DNA from: Streptomyces sp. HNM0575
GTDB lineage: Bacteria > Actinomycetota > Actinomycetes > Streptomycetales > Streptomycetaceae
DNA length: 64,000 nt
Assembly: GCF_012726265.1 (NCBI RefSeq)
Contig: NZ_JAASAG010000013.1
Location: 110,598 to 174,597, forward strand
Direction of reading: 5' to 3'
Shown: in pieces, positions 33,937 to 41,679 of the stretch
Layout: every line of letters begins with the position of its first letter
Position numbering within the stretch: position 1 is the first letter of the stretch
Notes under the pieces: model-generated
Told to the model about the DNA's origin: nothing
Database searches by the model: none
What the model saw: only the letters and a program-made list of their open reading frames with translations
Position numbers and translations under genes: made by a program

Positions 33937-34678
33937 GGTCCCGCTCCGGCGCCCCGCCCATGCGGGCCGTCCGCGATCCCGGCCCGCCGGTGGCCGTGGC
34001 CGGGTCCCAGCCGCGGCCGAGCCAGGCCGCCAACTTGCCGTAGTCGTCCGCGTCTTCGGGTGCGCTGAGCGCAGGCCCGAACGGCACGCCCTCGCCGCGC
34101 TCCTCCGGCACCGCGCGGCGGGCCACCGCCAGCGCGAAGCCCGCCAGCCCGGGATCGAGCAGATCCTGCCGTCCGAGCGCCTGCGCCAGGTCCCACGAGT
34201 GGGCCGTCGCCTCCATCACGCTGCCCGCGAGCGCGAAGCGGCCCGGCATCGTGCCCCAGGGCACCGTGACCAGGGCGTCGAGCTTCGAGTCGTCGGCCCA
34301 CGCCGCCGAGAACCGCTCGCACGCCCGCGCATACGGCTCGCACCAGCCCTCCTCCGGCACGCCGGAGACCCCCGAGTCGACCCTCGCGTCCGGGTCCGCC
34401 TCGCCCGGGCCGCCGCCCTCTCCGACGCGGGCGACGCGCAACGTACCGCCGACGACATGGCTGAGCAGAGCGCCGACGTCGAACTCGGCGCAGGGCGTGG
34501 GGTCTTCGAGCCGCCCGGGGCGCACCGCGTCGAAGAGCCTGGCCATCTGGGCGGAAGCGGGGGCCCAGAGCGGGCGGGGGTCGGTGGCCGAAGGGTCGGG
34601 TGCGAGTCCCGCGGCGGATGCGGTGGATGCGGTGGTGGACTCAGCTGTGGATGCGGCGGTGGACATGTCGGCGTTCAT
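33929..34678 (-). CDS. TIGR03086-like metal-binding protein (maleylpyruvate isomerase/DinB fold)
   Basis: 249-residue protein of the mycothiol-dependent maleylpyruvate isomerase-like DinB-fold group. An Ala/Ser/Thr-rich leader precedes MARLFDAVRPGRLEDPTPC and AEFDVGALLSHVVGGTLR. Metal histidines are expected in LLSHVVGG and MEATAHSWDLAQAL; both are present. The ATG at 34678 has GAGGAG 8 nt upstream. Such proteins are often encoded with a WYL/YafY regulator on the opposite strand, as here. The role is probably thiol-dependent transfer or detoxification, but the substrate is unknown. Confidence 0.82.
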   Translation of the reverse strand: MNADMSTAASTAESTTASTASAAGLAPDPSATDPRPLWAPASAQMARLFDAVRPGRLEDPTPCAEFDVGALLSHVVGGTLRVARVGEGGGPGEADPDARVDSGVSGVPEEGWCEPYARACERFSAAWADDSKLDALVTVPWGTMPGRFALAGSVMEATAHSWDLAQALGRQDLLDPGLAGFALAVARRAVPEERGEGVPFGPALSAPEDADDYGKLAAWLGRGWDPATATGGPGSRTARMGGAPERDRG

Positions 34679-34792
34679 GACGGCGGCTCCTCGCAGGCCC
34701 GGCGACGGCCGGGCAGACGGTCGGTGAAGTGCGGTGAAGTCCGGTGACGCGGCTGGTCGCCGCCCGCGGACGGGGAGACCCTCCCCGCATTT

Positions 34793-34811
34793 CCTGACAC
34801 CTGCCGTCAGG
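34793..34811. promoter_or_regulatory. Inverted-repeat operator for the WYL regulator
   Basis: CCTGACACCTGCCGTCAGG has 6-bp arms and a 7-bp centre, 8 bp before the start of the WYL regulator and about 115 bp before the divergent operon. CCTGACA...TGTCAGG-type sites before WYL/YafY regulator genes are common, so autoregulation and control of the divergent genes are plausible. Confidence 0.6.
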
Positions 34812-34819
34812 TTTACGGC

Positions 34820-35911
34820 ATGCTGGCGGACGTGAAGTCGGACCGCCTGCTCTCGATCCTCCTGCTGCTCCAGACGCGCGGCCGCGTACCAGCCGACGAG
34901 CTCGCCCGGCGCCTCGAAGTCTCCACACGCACCATCTACCGCGACGTGGAGTCCCTCTCCACCGCCGGCGTCCCCGTCTACGCCGAGCGCGGCCGGCACG
35001 GCGGCATCTCGCTCCTCGCGGGATTCCGTACGGACGTCACCGGGCTCACGTCCGACGAGTCACGCGCCCTGTTCGTACTCGCGGCGCAGGGAGCCCACTC
35101 CGCTCTCGGCCTGGACGGCGCACTCGGCTCGGCCCTGCGCAAGGTGATGGCCGCCCTGCCCGCACCGCACCGGCCAGCGGCCGAACTCACCAGCCGCCGC
35201 ATCCTCGTCGACCCCGACCGCTGGCTGGCCCGGCCGCGGCCCTCGGTCGACCTCGACGTGCTCAACACCGCGGTCTTCACCGACCGGCGGCTGCGCATCC
35301 GCTACCGGCACGGCGGCGAGACGGCCACGCACCGGTACACCGTCGATCCGTACGGGCTCGTCGCGAAGGCCGGCACCTGGTACCTCGTCGCGGACCGGCG
35401 GGCCCGTGCGCAGCTGTTCCGCGCGGACCGCATCCAGGCGGCGACGGTGACGGAGGCGCCCGTGCGGCGCAGGGACGGCGTCGAACTGGCCGACGCCTGG
35501 GAGGCGTTGCGCCGCAAGGTCGAGGAGCGGCCCGCGAACGTACGGCTCAAGGTGCGGGTCAGGCGCCGGCGCCTGGAGATGTTCCGGCGCATCGTGGGTC
35601 CGTTCGTACTGGACGCGGAGGAAGCGGCACCGGCCCCGGCGGACGGCCCGGGCCCGGCGGACGAGGCAGTCCCGGTGGACGAGGCGGTCCCGGTGGACGA
35701 GGCGGTCCCGGCGGACGGCCCGGGTGAGGGCGAGGGCGACGACTGGGTCGCCCTCGACCTCGCCTACCCGGTACTGCGCGCCGCCTGCCAGCTGCTCCAA
35801 TTCGGCGCGGACGTGGAGGTCCTCGAACCGGCGGCGGCGCGCGCCGAGTTGACGCGCGCCGCCGCATCCATCACGTCCCTCTACTGCGGACCGGCGGAAG
35901 CGGCCGAGTAG
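34820..35911 (+). CDS. HTH-WYL transcriptional regulator (YafY/DeoR type)
   Basis: 363-residue regulator. The N-terminal winged helix is SDRLLSILLLLQTRGRVPADELARRLEVSTRTIYRDVESL, followed by the GRHGGISLLAGFRTDVTGLT hinge. The WYL domain starts near residue 150 (RLRIRYRHGGE...YTVDPYGLVAKAGTWYLVADR) and a WCX-like domain completes it. Inside that last domain is an Ala/Pro/Asp expansion with a tandem DEAVPV unit. WYL proteins bind small ligands or nucleic acid and switch promoters on or off. Divergent from the maleylpyruvate-isomerase-like/flavoprotein operon, which it probably controls through the palindrome just upstream. Confidence 0.9.
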   Translation: MLADVKSDRLLSILLLLQTRGRVPADELARRLEVSTRTIYRDVESLSTAGVPVYAERGRHGGISLLAGFRTDVTGLTSDESRALFVLAAQGAHSALGLDGALGSALRKVMAALPAPHRPAAELTSRRILVDPDRWLARPRPSVDLDVLNTAVFTDRRLRIRYRHGGETATHRYTVDPYGLVAKAGTWYLVADRRARAQLFRADRIQAATVTEAPVRRRDGVELADAWEALRRKVEERPANVRLKVRVRRRRLEMFRRIVGPFVLDAEEAAPAPADGPGPADEAVPVDEAVPVDEAVPADGPGEGEGDDWVALDLAYPVLRAACQLLQFGADVEVLEPAAARAELTRAAASITSLYCGPAEAAE

Positions 35912-36008
35912 ACGGCCCGGGCCGCCGGGCCGGGCGAAGTGCCCGGTCCGTCAGCCGAGTCGGCAACCGGGAACCGCACCGGGCCGCCGGGATCCGGCAG
36001 TTCAGCGG

Positions 36009-36701
36009 TCAGCCGTCGACCGCCTCGTCGTCCGCCTCGCGGTCCGGAGCCCACTGCGCCATCCGCTGGCTCATCGCCCCCACGACACGCTCGGTGTTGA
36101 CCAGCCTGCGGTCCATCTCCTCCAGCCGCCGGTCCATCCGCTCCAGCCGCACCGACATCCGCCCGATCACCGGCCCCAACTCCTGGAGTACGGGGCCGAT
36201 ATGGGACACCGCGGTTTCGAGGTCCGACACCCGGCGGTCGAGGGACTCGTACCGCGCGGTCTCCGCGGGAACCGCGGTGGTCCTCGTACTCGCCTCGACG
36301 TCGAGCAGATAGGAGCGCACGCGCCGCGCGATCTCGCTGTCCCGCAGCAGCATCGCGACGTTGAGGATGGTGCGGCGGGTGTAGACAGCGAGGTGCCGCT
36401 GCGTCTGTGGATAACTATTTGCGTTCCCGCTTGTGAACCTCGTTTTGAGGTTTACAAATTCCCGCAGCTCAGCGCCTTTCAGAACGCGCAGGCCGTTGGA
36501 CCGCAGCTCCTGACGGTGGCGGCCCAGCAGGTTGTTCACAACCGACTCGCCCACCTCGAAGTACTCGGCCACGTCCCGCGTCGTCGCATGGACGCCGTCG
36601 GCCGACAGCGCCAACGCCTTCACCTTGTCGAGGACTTCGACCCTGTGGCTCACGCCTGAACGCGCGGTGCGCGATTCCAGCAGCACGGATTCGGTGTACA
36701 C
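36009..36701 (-). CDS. DNA-binding, antirepressor-like regulator with coiled-coil tail
   Basis: 230-residue protein of a Streptomyces family I recognise but cannot name functionally. The N-terminal helix-turn-helix is HATTRDVAEYFEVGESVVNNLLGRHRQEL. A phage-antirepressor-like segment follows (GLRVLKGAELREFVNL...YTRRTILNVAMLLRDSEIARRVRSYLLD). The C-terminal 90 residues form a heptad-type coiled coil (RLERMDRRLEEMDRRLVNTERVV). The GTG at 36701 has AGGAGGGG 7 nt upstream. A low-GC patch in the coding region (36405-36465) encodes FTSGNANSYPQTQ and contains a consensus DnaA box. Likely a DNA-binding regulator; target unknown. Confidence 0.75.
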   Translation of the reverse strand: MYTESVLLESRTARSGVSHRVEVLDKVKALALSADGVHATTRDVAEYFEVGESVVNNLLGRHRQELRSNGLRVLKGAELREFVNLKTRFTSGNANSYPQTQRHLAVYTRRTILNVAMLLRDSEIARRVRSYLLDVEASTRTTAVPAETARYESLDRRVSDLETAVSHIGPVLQELGPVIGRMSVRLERMDRRLEEMDRRLVNTERVVGAMSQRMAQWAPDREADDEAVDG

Positions 36702-37002
36702 GAAGAAACCCCTCCTGGGGTCGTACGGACATCACGACGGAAGCCCGATCACCCAGGGCTTCGGTGTGGGTGTCCGTATCCAGGAGCCAGGAGCGGAGAT
36801 CAGCTCATGTATTCCACGTACTGCACTACCGGCAAGAACCGGCTACCACCACTTCACGCACCCTCGTCGCCACGCACTCCAGTCGTCTCCGCGCACTGGG
36901 CCAAACGAGCGGATAGTCCTACGGTCACGGCTTCTCTCGATCCGATTGCCGTATCCCGTACGCACATACGGGACCGCCCGGGCCGGAAACGGCCGCGCGC
37001 CC
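36702..37002. other. Intergenic, one short hairpin
   Basis: 301 bp without a gene. Near the end of the HAD phosphatase gene lies TCCCGTA-N6-TACGGGA (36954-36973), a small inverted repeat that could terminate that gene. No T-tract. Confidence 0.35.
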
Positions 37003-37896
37003 TCAGTCCGCGAGCAGGCGCTCCAGGACGAGTGCGATGCCGTCCGACTCGTTGGAGGCCGTGATCTCGTCGGCGACGGCGAGGAGTTCGGGGTGGGCGC
37101 CGGCCATCGCCACGCCGTGTGCCGCCCAGCCGAGCATGGGGACGTCGTTCGGCATGTCACCGAACGCGATCGCCTCCCGTGCCGTCACGCCCAGCCGCCG
37201 CGCGGCGATGGCCAGGCCCTTCGCCTTGCTCAGCCCGGGCGGAAGCATCTCGACCAGGTTCTCGCCCGCCATCGTGATGCCCACCAGATCGCCGGCCGCG
37301 GAGCGTGCCGCCTTCGCCAACTCGTCGTCGCCCAGGGCGGGATGCTGGAGGTACAGCTTGTTCAGCGGCGCCGACCACAGCTGCTCCACATCGGTGCACC
37401 GCACCGCCGGGAGGCCCTTGCCCTGCTCGCGGTAGCCGGGACCGATCAGCACTTCGCCTTCGAGGCCGTCCTGCGAGGCCGCCAGCACCAGCGGGCCCGT
37501 CTCCGCCTCGATCTTGGCGACGGCGAGCTGCGCCAGCCGCCGGTCCAGCGTCACCGACGTCAACAGGCGCCCGGCGCCCGCGTCGTAGACCTGCGCGCCC
37601 TGGCCGCAGACGGCCAGGCCCCGATGGCCCAGACCGTCCAGGATGTGCCTGGTCCACGGCACCGCGCGGCCCGTGACCACGATGTGCGCGGCGCCCCGCG
37701 CGCACGCCGCGTCGAGCGCGGCACGCGTACGGCCGGAGACCGTCGCGTCGTCGCGCAGCAGCGTGCCGTCGAGGTCGGTGGCGATCAGGCGGTACGGGAA
37801 ACGGCCGGGGCCCGGCACCTCTCCGCGCTCCCCGGGTTCGACCGCCCTGTTCGCCACGGCCTCGCCCGTCCCCGTCCCCTCGGCTTCGCCCGTCAC
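37003..37896 (-). CDS. Cof-type HAD-superfamily phosphatase
   Basis: 297-residue HAD-IIB hydrolase acting on small phosphorylated metabolites. Motif I is RLIATDLDGTLLRDD, motif II VVTGR, motif III Lys in APLNKLYLQ, and motif IV IAFGDMPNDVPML. The cap domain lies between motifs II and III. The proposed GTG at 37896 overlaps the serS stop (GTGA). The first 25 residues before the core are low-complexity Gly/Glu/Ala, and an in-frame GTG at 37818 with GGGGAG upstream is a reasonable alternative. It is co-transcribed with serS and is a paralog of the HAD protein at 51911. Confidence 0.87.
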   Translation of the reverse strand: MTGEAEGTGTGEAVANRAVEPGERGEVPGPGRFPYRLIATDLDGTLLRDDATVSGRTRAALDAACARGAAHIVVTGRAVPWTRHILDGLGHRGLAVCGQGAQVYDAGAGRLLTSVTLDRRLAQLAVAKIEAETGPLVLAASQDGLEGEVLIGPGYREQGKGLPAVRCTDVEQLWSAPLNKLYLQHPALGDDELAKAARSAAGDLVGITMAGENLVEMLPPGLSKAKGLAIAARRLGVTAREAIAFGDMPNDVPMLGWAAHGVAMAGAHPELLAVADEITASNESDGIALVLERLLAD

Positions 37897-39173
37897 TTCC
37901 CGGCCGCCGGCTCCAGGCGCTCCCGCCCGCCCAGATACGGACGCAGCATCTCCGGCACCCGCACCGAACCGTCCGCCTGCTGGTGGTTCTCCAGCAGCGC
38001 GACGATGGTGCGCGGCACCGCGCACAGCGTGCCGTTGAGCGTCGCCAGCGGCCGTACGTTCTTGCCGTCCCGCATCCGGATCGACAGCCTCCGGGACTGG
38101 AACTCGGTGCAGTCCGAAGTCGACGTCACCTCGCGGTACTTGCTCTGCGTGGGGATCCACGCCTCGCAGTCGTACTTGCGCGCCGCGGACGAGCCGAGGT
38201 CGCCCGTCGCCACGTCGATCACCTGGAACGGCAGCTCCAGAGCCGTCAGCCACTGCTTCTCCCACTCCAGCAGGCGCAGATGCTCGGCCTCGGAGTCCTC
38301 GGGGGCGACGTAAGAGAACATCTCGACCTTGTCGAACTGATGGACCCGGAAGATCCCGCGTGTGTCCTTGCCGTACGAGCCGGCCTCGCGCCGGAAGCAG
38401 GGCGAGAAGGCGGCGTAGCGCAGCGGCAGCCGGGAGGCGTCGATGATCTCGTCCATGTGGTAGCCGGCGAGCGGGACTTCGGAGGTGCCCACCAGATAGA
38501 AGTCGTCCTTCTCCAGGTGGTAGACGTCCTGCGCGGCCTGGCCGAGGAAGCCCGTGCCCTCCATGGCCTGCGGCTTCACCAGCGCCGGCGTCAGCATGGG
38601 CGTGAAGCCCGCCTCGGTGGCCCGGGCGATCGCGGCGTTGACCAGAGCCAGCTCCAGCAGGGCGCCGACGCCGGTGAGGTAGTAGAAGCGCGAGCCGGAG
38701 ACCTTGGCGCCGCGCTCGACGTCGATCGCGGCGAGGAGCTGGCCGAGCTCCAGGTGGTCCTTCGGCTCGAAGCCCTCGGCGGCGAAGTCGCGGGGCGAGC
38801 CGATGGTCTCGCGGACGGTGAAGTCCTCCTCGCCGCCGACCGGGACGTCGGGGTACACGACGTTGCCGAGCAGGCGCAGCAGGCGCTGGGTCTCCTCGGC
38901 GGCCTCGCCCTGCTCGGCGTCGGCGGCCTTCACGGCGGCGGACAGTTCGCCGGCCCTCTTCAGCAGTCCGGCCTTCTCGTCGCCCTCGGCCTTGGGGATC
39001 AGCTTGCCGAGCTGCTTCTGCTCGGAGCGCAGTTCGTCGAACCGGACGCTGGACGCCCTTCGCCGTTCGTCGGCGGAGAGCAGGGCGTCGACGATGCCGA
39101 CGTCCTCTCCGCGTGCGCGCTGGGATTCGCGGACTCGTTCTGGATCGTCGCGGAGCAGTCGGAGGTCAATCAC
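37893..39173 (-). CDS. serS: Seryl-tRNA synthetase
   Basis: 426-residue class II synthetase charging tRNA-Ser and the selenocysteine tRNA if present. The N-terminal helical arm that grips the long variable arm is MIDLRLLRDDPERVRESQRARG...LRSEQKQLGKLIPKAEG. Motif 2 is FSPCFRREAGSYGKDTRGIFRVHQFDKVEMF, read as two parts, and motif 3 is LATLNGTLCAVPRTIVALLE. GTSEVPLAGYH is the serine and ATP site. It starts at ATG with the DnaA-box region upstream and shares a 4-nt overlap with the HAD phosphatase gene downstream. Confidence 0.97.
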   Translation of the reverse strand: MIDLRLLRDDPERVRESQRARGEDVGIVDALLSADERRRASSVRFDELRSEQKQLGKLIPKAEGDEKAGLLKRAGELSAAVKAADAEQGEAAEETQRLLRLLGNVVYPDVPVGGEEDFTVRETIGSPRDFAAEGFEPKDHLELGQLLAAIDVERGAKVSGSRFYYLTGVGALLELALVNAAIARATEAGFTPMLTPALVKPQAMEGTGFLGQAAQDVYHLEKDDFYLVGTSEVPLAGYHMDEIIDASRLPLRYAAFSPCFRREAGSYGKDTRGIFRVHQFDKVEMFSYVAPEDSEAEHLRLLEWEKQWLTALELPFQVIDVATGDLGSSAARKYDCEAWIPTQSKYREVTSTSDCTEFQSRRLSIRMRDGKNVRPLATLNGTLCAVPRTIVALLENHQQADGSVRVPEMLRPYLGGRERLEPAAGK

Positions 39174-39779
39174 CCCGTCAGGGTACCGGTGCGATCACTC
39201 CGGCTCTAACGAGTACCGCGGCGGCGTGCGGGGCCCTGCCGGCACGGCGTTTCGGAGAGTTCCGCGCGGGGGCTCTCACCAGCCGTGCCGGGTCCGGGAG
39301 TTGAGAGCCGGGGCATGGAAACCGAGGGGTTGTCCACGTACTTATCCACAGCCCGGATCAACCCTCGAAACGTTATCCACAGGCCCTCGGGCGAGGCTGT
39401 GGATTGTGGAGGAGATCGTTCCCGGGAATCCCGCCCACCCGGGAAATTTCCTCGCAAACCTGTAGCAAGTCCTCGTTCGAGGGGGGTTGAGTCACACCGA
39501 TGAGTGACCGAGAGGGATCCCCGTGACGAAACCGGACGGAACGCGTTCCGAAGCCTTTGAGGTCTGCATGCCGTTTTGTCGATAACACCCGTGGTGGGCA
39601 AGGCAGTTGTACACAGCACCCAGGACCGCCTGTGGATAACTTTCGGAGGGTGGGGAGAACCGCCTTCCCCGCCTCCGCCCCGGGAGCCCGAAGACCTGGT
39701 ACGGGCCGGTCACAGCCCGGACGAGCGCCGTCACATCCGCCGCACGGCCTCCCGTCAGGACCCGGTCTTCGGCTCCCGT
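39174..39779. other. serS-pheA intergenic region
   Basis: 606 bp with no protein gene on either strand. GC is lower than in the flanks, and it carries the DnaA-box cluster listed separately. The left third should hold the serS promoter (minus strand). pheA, also on the minus strand, ends at its right border. Confidence 0.6.
39330..39639. promoter_or_regulatory. DnaA-box cluster (candidate initiator-titration site)
   Basis: Boxes read directly: TTGTCCACG (39330-39338), TTATCCACA (39342-39350), TTATCCACA (39373-39381), and TTATCCACA on the minus strand (39631-39639). Degenerate ones are CAATCCACA on the minus strand (39398-39406), TTATCGACA on the minus strand (39577-39585) and TTGTACACA (39607-39615). 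Three or four strong boxes within 310 bp, in a genome that should rarely produce TTATCCACA, is far above chance. There is no dnaA, dnaN or rpmH beside it, so it is not oriC. A site of this kind can sequester DnaA. From memory, S. coelicolor has a high-affinity cluster called D78 whose deletion increases replication initiation; this may be its counterpart. Confidence 0.75.
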
Positions 39780-40709
39780 TCAGCCCCGCCCGTCCAGGCA
39801 GCGCGTCAGCCAGTCGGCCGCCTCCACGAACTCCGCGTCCGTCGTGCCGGGCCGCGCCGTCGCGTGCCCGCCGTCCGCACGCGGATACGAGCCGAGATAG
39901 CGCACCTGCTCGCACGCGCGCTTCAGGCCCATCAGCACGTCGCCCACCCGGCGGTCCTGCAAGTGGCCCTCGCAGTCCACCGAGAAGCAGTAGCGGCCGA
40001 TCCCCTCTCCGGTGGGCCGGGACTCGATGCGCATCATGTTCACGCCGCGCGACGCGAACTCCTGGAGCACCTCCAGCAGCGCGCCCGGGTGGTCGTCGCG
40101 CAGCCAGAAGACCACCGAGGTCTTGTCCGAGCCGGTCGGCGCCGCGGGCCGCGCCGGACGCCCCACCAGTACGAAGCGGGTGACGGCGTCGTCCGCGTCG
40201 TGGATGTCCGTAACGAGCGGCTCCAGGCCGTACGTGTCGGCGGCGAACTCGCCCGCGAAGGCCGCGTCATAACGGCCCTCCTGCACCAGCCGGGCACCGT
40301 CGGCGTTGGACGCGGCGGACTCCCACAGCGCGTGCGGGATGTGCTCCGCGAGCCAGCGGCGCACCTGGGGCTGCGCGACGGGATGGCCCGTCACCGTCTT
40401 GACGCCCTCCAGCGGGGTGCCGGGGCGGGCCAGCAGCGCGAAGGCGATGGGCAGCAGCACCTCGCGGTAGATGGTCAGCGGAGTGCCGCTCGCCAGCTCG
40501 TCGAGCGTCGCGGTGACGCCGCCCTCGACGGAGTTCTCGATGGGTACGAGGGCCGCCGCGGCCTCTCCGCTCCGTACGGCGTCCAGGGCGGTGGGCACCG
40601 AGACCATCGGAATCAGGTCGCGGGTGGCGGCTTCGGGGAGGGTGCGCAGGGCGGCCTCGGTGAAGGTTCCTTCGGGGCCGAGGTAGGCGTAGCGGCTCGC
40701 TGGTGACAT
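39780..40709 (-). CDS. pheA: Prephenate dehydratase
   Basis: 309-residue monofunctional enzyme converting prephenate to phenylpyruvate in phenylalanine synthesis. The PDT domain begins RYAYLGPEGTFTEAALRTLP and includes VPIENSVEGGVTATLDEL and the catalytic DDAVTRFVLVGRP (TRF motif). The C-terminal ACT domain (HPGALLEVLQEFASRGVNMMRIESRPTGEG) carries the ESRP signature for phenylalanine feedback. No fused chorismate mutase. A small Arg/Gly/Asp tail follows. Transcribed toward serS but separated from it by the DnaA-box region. Confidence 0.96.
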   Translation of the reverse strand: MSPASRYAYLGPEGTFTEAALRTLPEAATRDLIPMVSVPTALDAVRSGEAAAALVPIENSVEGGVTATLDELASGTPLTIYREVLLPIAFALLARPGTPLEGVKTVTGHPVAQPQVRRWLAEHIPHALWESAASNADGARLVQEGRYDAAFAGEFAADTYGLEPLVTDIHDADDAVTRFVLVGRPARPAAPTGSDKTSVVFWLRDDHPGALLEVLQEFASRGVNMMRIESRPTGEGIGRYCFSVDCEGHLQDRRVGDVLMGLKRACEQVRYLGSYPRADGGHATARPGTTDAEFVEAADWLTRCLDGRG

Positions 40710-40798
40710 GAGGACACGTTAGCGGCGCCCGTGACGGGAGGCTTCCGGCGTCTCACCTTGCGGGCGGAGGCTGTTCCTCCGGCTCGCCCGCAGGCCCG

Positions 40799-40862
40799 TA
40801 TGCAAGGTCCATACGCAGGGTCCATACGCAAGGCGCGTACGCAAGGCCCGATGCCCGTACGC
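40799..40862. repeat. Degenerate direct repeats (TACGCAAGG type)
   Basis: Four or five imperfect copies of a unit containing TACGCAAGGTCCA between pheA and the ABC permease gene. Non-coding. Confidence 0.5.
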
Positions 40863-40864
40863 AT

Positions 40865-40907
40865 GAGGGCGGGGGCTGCGGTCTGCTCGACCGCGGCCCC
40901 CGCCCTC
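40865..40907 (-). terminator. Terminator hairpin after the ABC transporter operon
   Basis: 19-base arms GAGGGCGGGGGCTGCGGTC and GACCGCGGCCCCCGCCCTC pair almost perfectly around a 5-nt loop, 36 bp after the stop of the last ABC gene on the minus strand. No U-tract, as usual for this GC range. Confidence 0.7.
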
Positions 40908-40942
40908 GGCTCCCGGACGCGTGCGCCGGTGTGCCGTGCCCG

Positions 40943-41665
40943 TCACTCCTCGCCGGCGAGCGTGAAGGTGCGCAGCTTGCGGCTCGCGTACCAGGCGCCG
41001 CCGATGGTGGCGACGGCCAGCAGCGTCACGCCCGTCGTCATGCCCACCTCGGAGGTGATGCCGGCGCCGCTGCCGCCGACCTTCTGCGCGAGCGTCAGGG
41101 CCCACTGCTGTACGGACAGCTCCTTCGCGCCCGGTACGAGGCTGCCGAACAGGGCCTCCCAGATCAGCGCGTACACCAGGCCGATCACGACGGCGTGCCG
41201 CGAGACGGTGCCCAGCAGCAGGAACAGCGAGCTGTAGGCGACGGACGCGGCCGCCGCGGCGACCGCGTAGGCGACGGCGATCTGCTGGCTGTTGCCGTTG
41301 AGGATGTAGCCCGCGAGGAAGGTCGGGACCGCCGAGAAGACGACGGTCACGCCGATGGCGACCAGCAGCTTCGTGACGACGATGCTGGAGCGCCGGGTGG
41401 GCTTGGACAGCAGATAGACCACGGAGCCGTCGTCGATCTCCGGTGCGATGGCGCCCGTACCGGCGACGACGCCGATGAGCGGGACGATCGTGGCCATCGC
41501 GAAGCCGCCCAGCAGCTGCTTGGTGATGTCGTCGTCGACCTCGCCGAGCAGGCGCACCGCGACGGCGACGACGAGCAGCAGCAGCGGGAGCGCGCACAGC
41601 AGCAGCGCGCGGCGGCGCCCCAGCAGGGCCCGGTAGGTGAGCCTTGCGACTGTCGTGTTGTACAT
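40943..41665 (-). CDS. ABC transporter permease (ABC-2 type)
   Basis: 240-residue integral membrane protein with six predicted helices (LLLCALPLLLLVVAVAVRLL, AMATIVPLIGVVAGTGAIAP, LVAIGVTVVFSAVPTFLAGYI, AVAYAVAAAAASVAYSSLFLLL, AVVIGLVYALIWEALFG, and TTGVTLLAVATIGGAWYAS). The segment IAPEIDDGSVVYLLSKPTRR is the ABC-2 cytoplasmic loop that contacts the ATPase. Last gene of a four-gene transporter operon, 14 bp after its ATPase gene. GGGAG precedes the ATG at 41665. Substrate unknown; this type usually exports. Confidence 0.88.
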   Translation of the reverse strand: MYNTTVARLTYRALLGRRRALLLCALPLLLLVVAVAVRLLGEVDDDITKQLLGGFAMATIVPLIGVVAGTGAIAPEIDDGSVVYLLSKPTRRSSIVVTKLLVAIGVTVVFSAVPTFLAGYILNGNSQQIAVAYAVAAAAASVAYSSLFLLLGTVSRHAVVIGLVYALIWEALFGSLVPGAKELSVQQWALTLAQKVGGSGAGITSEVGMTTGVTLLAVATIGGAWYASRKLRTFTLAGEE

Positions 41666-41679
41666 CGTGAGGGCTCCCT

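Noticed and set aside
39330..39639. DnaA-box cluster as the chromosomal origin
   Set aside because: oriC in Streptomyces lies between dnaA and dnaN and has many more boxes; neither gene is here.
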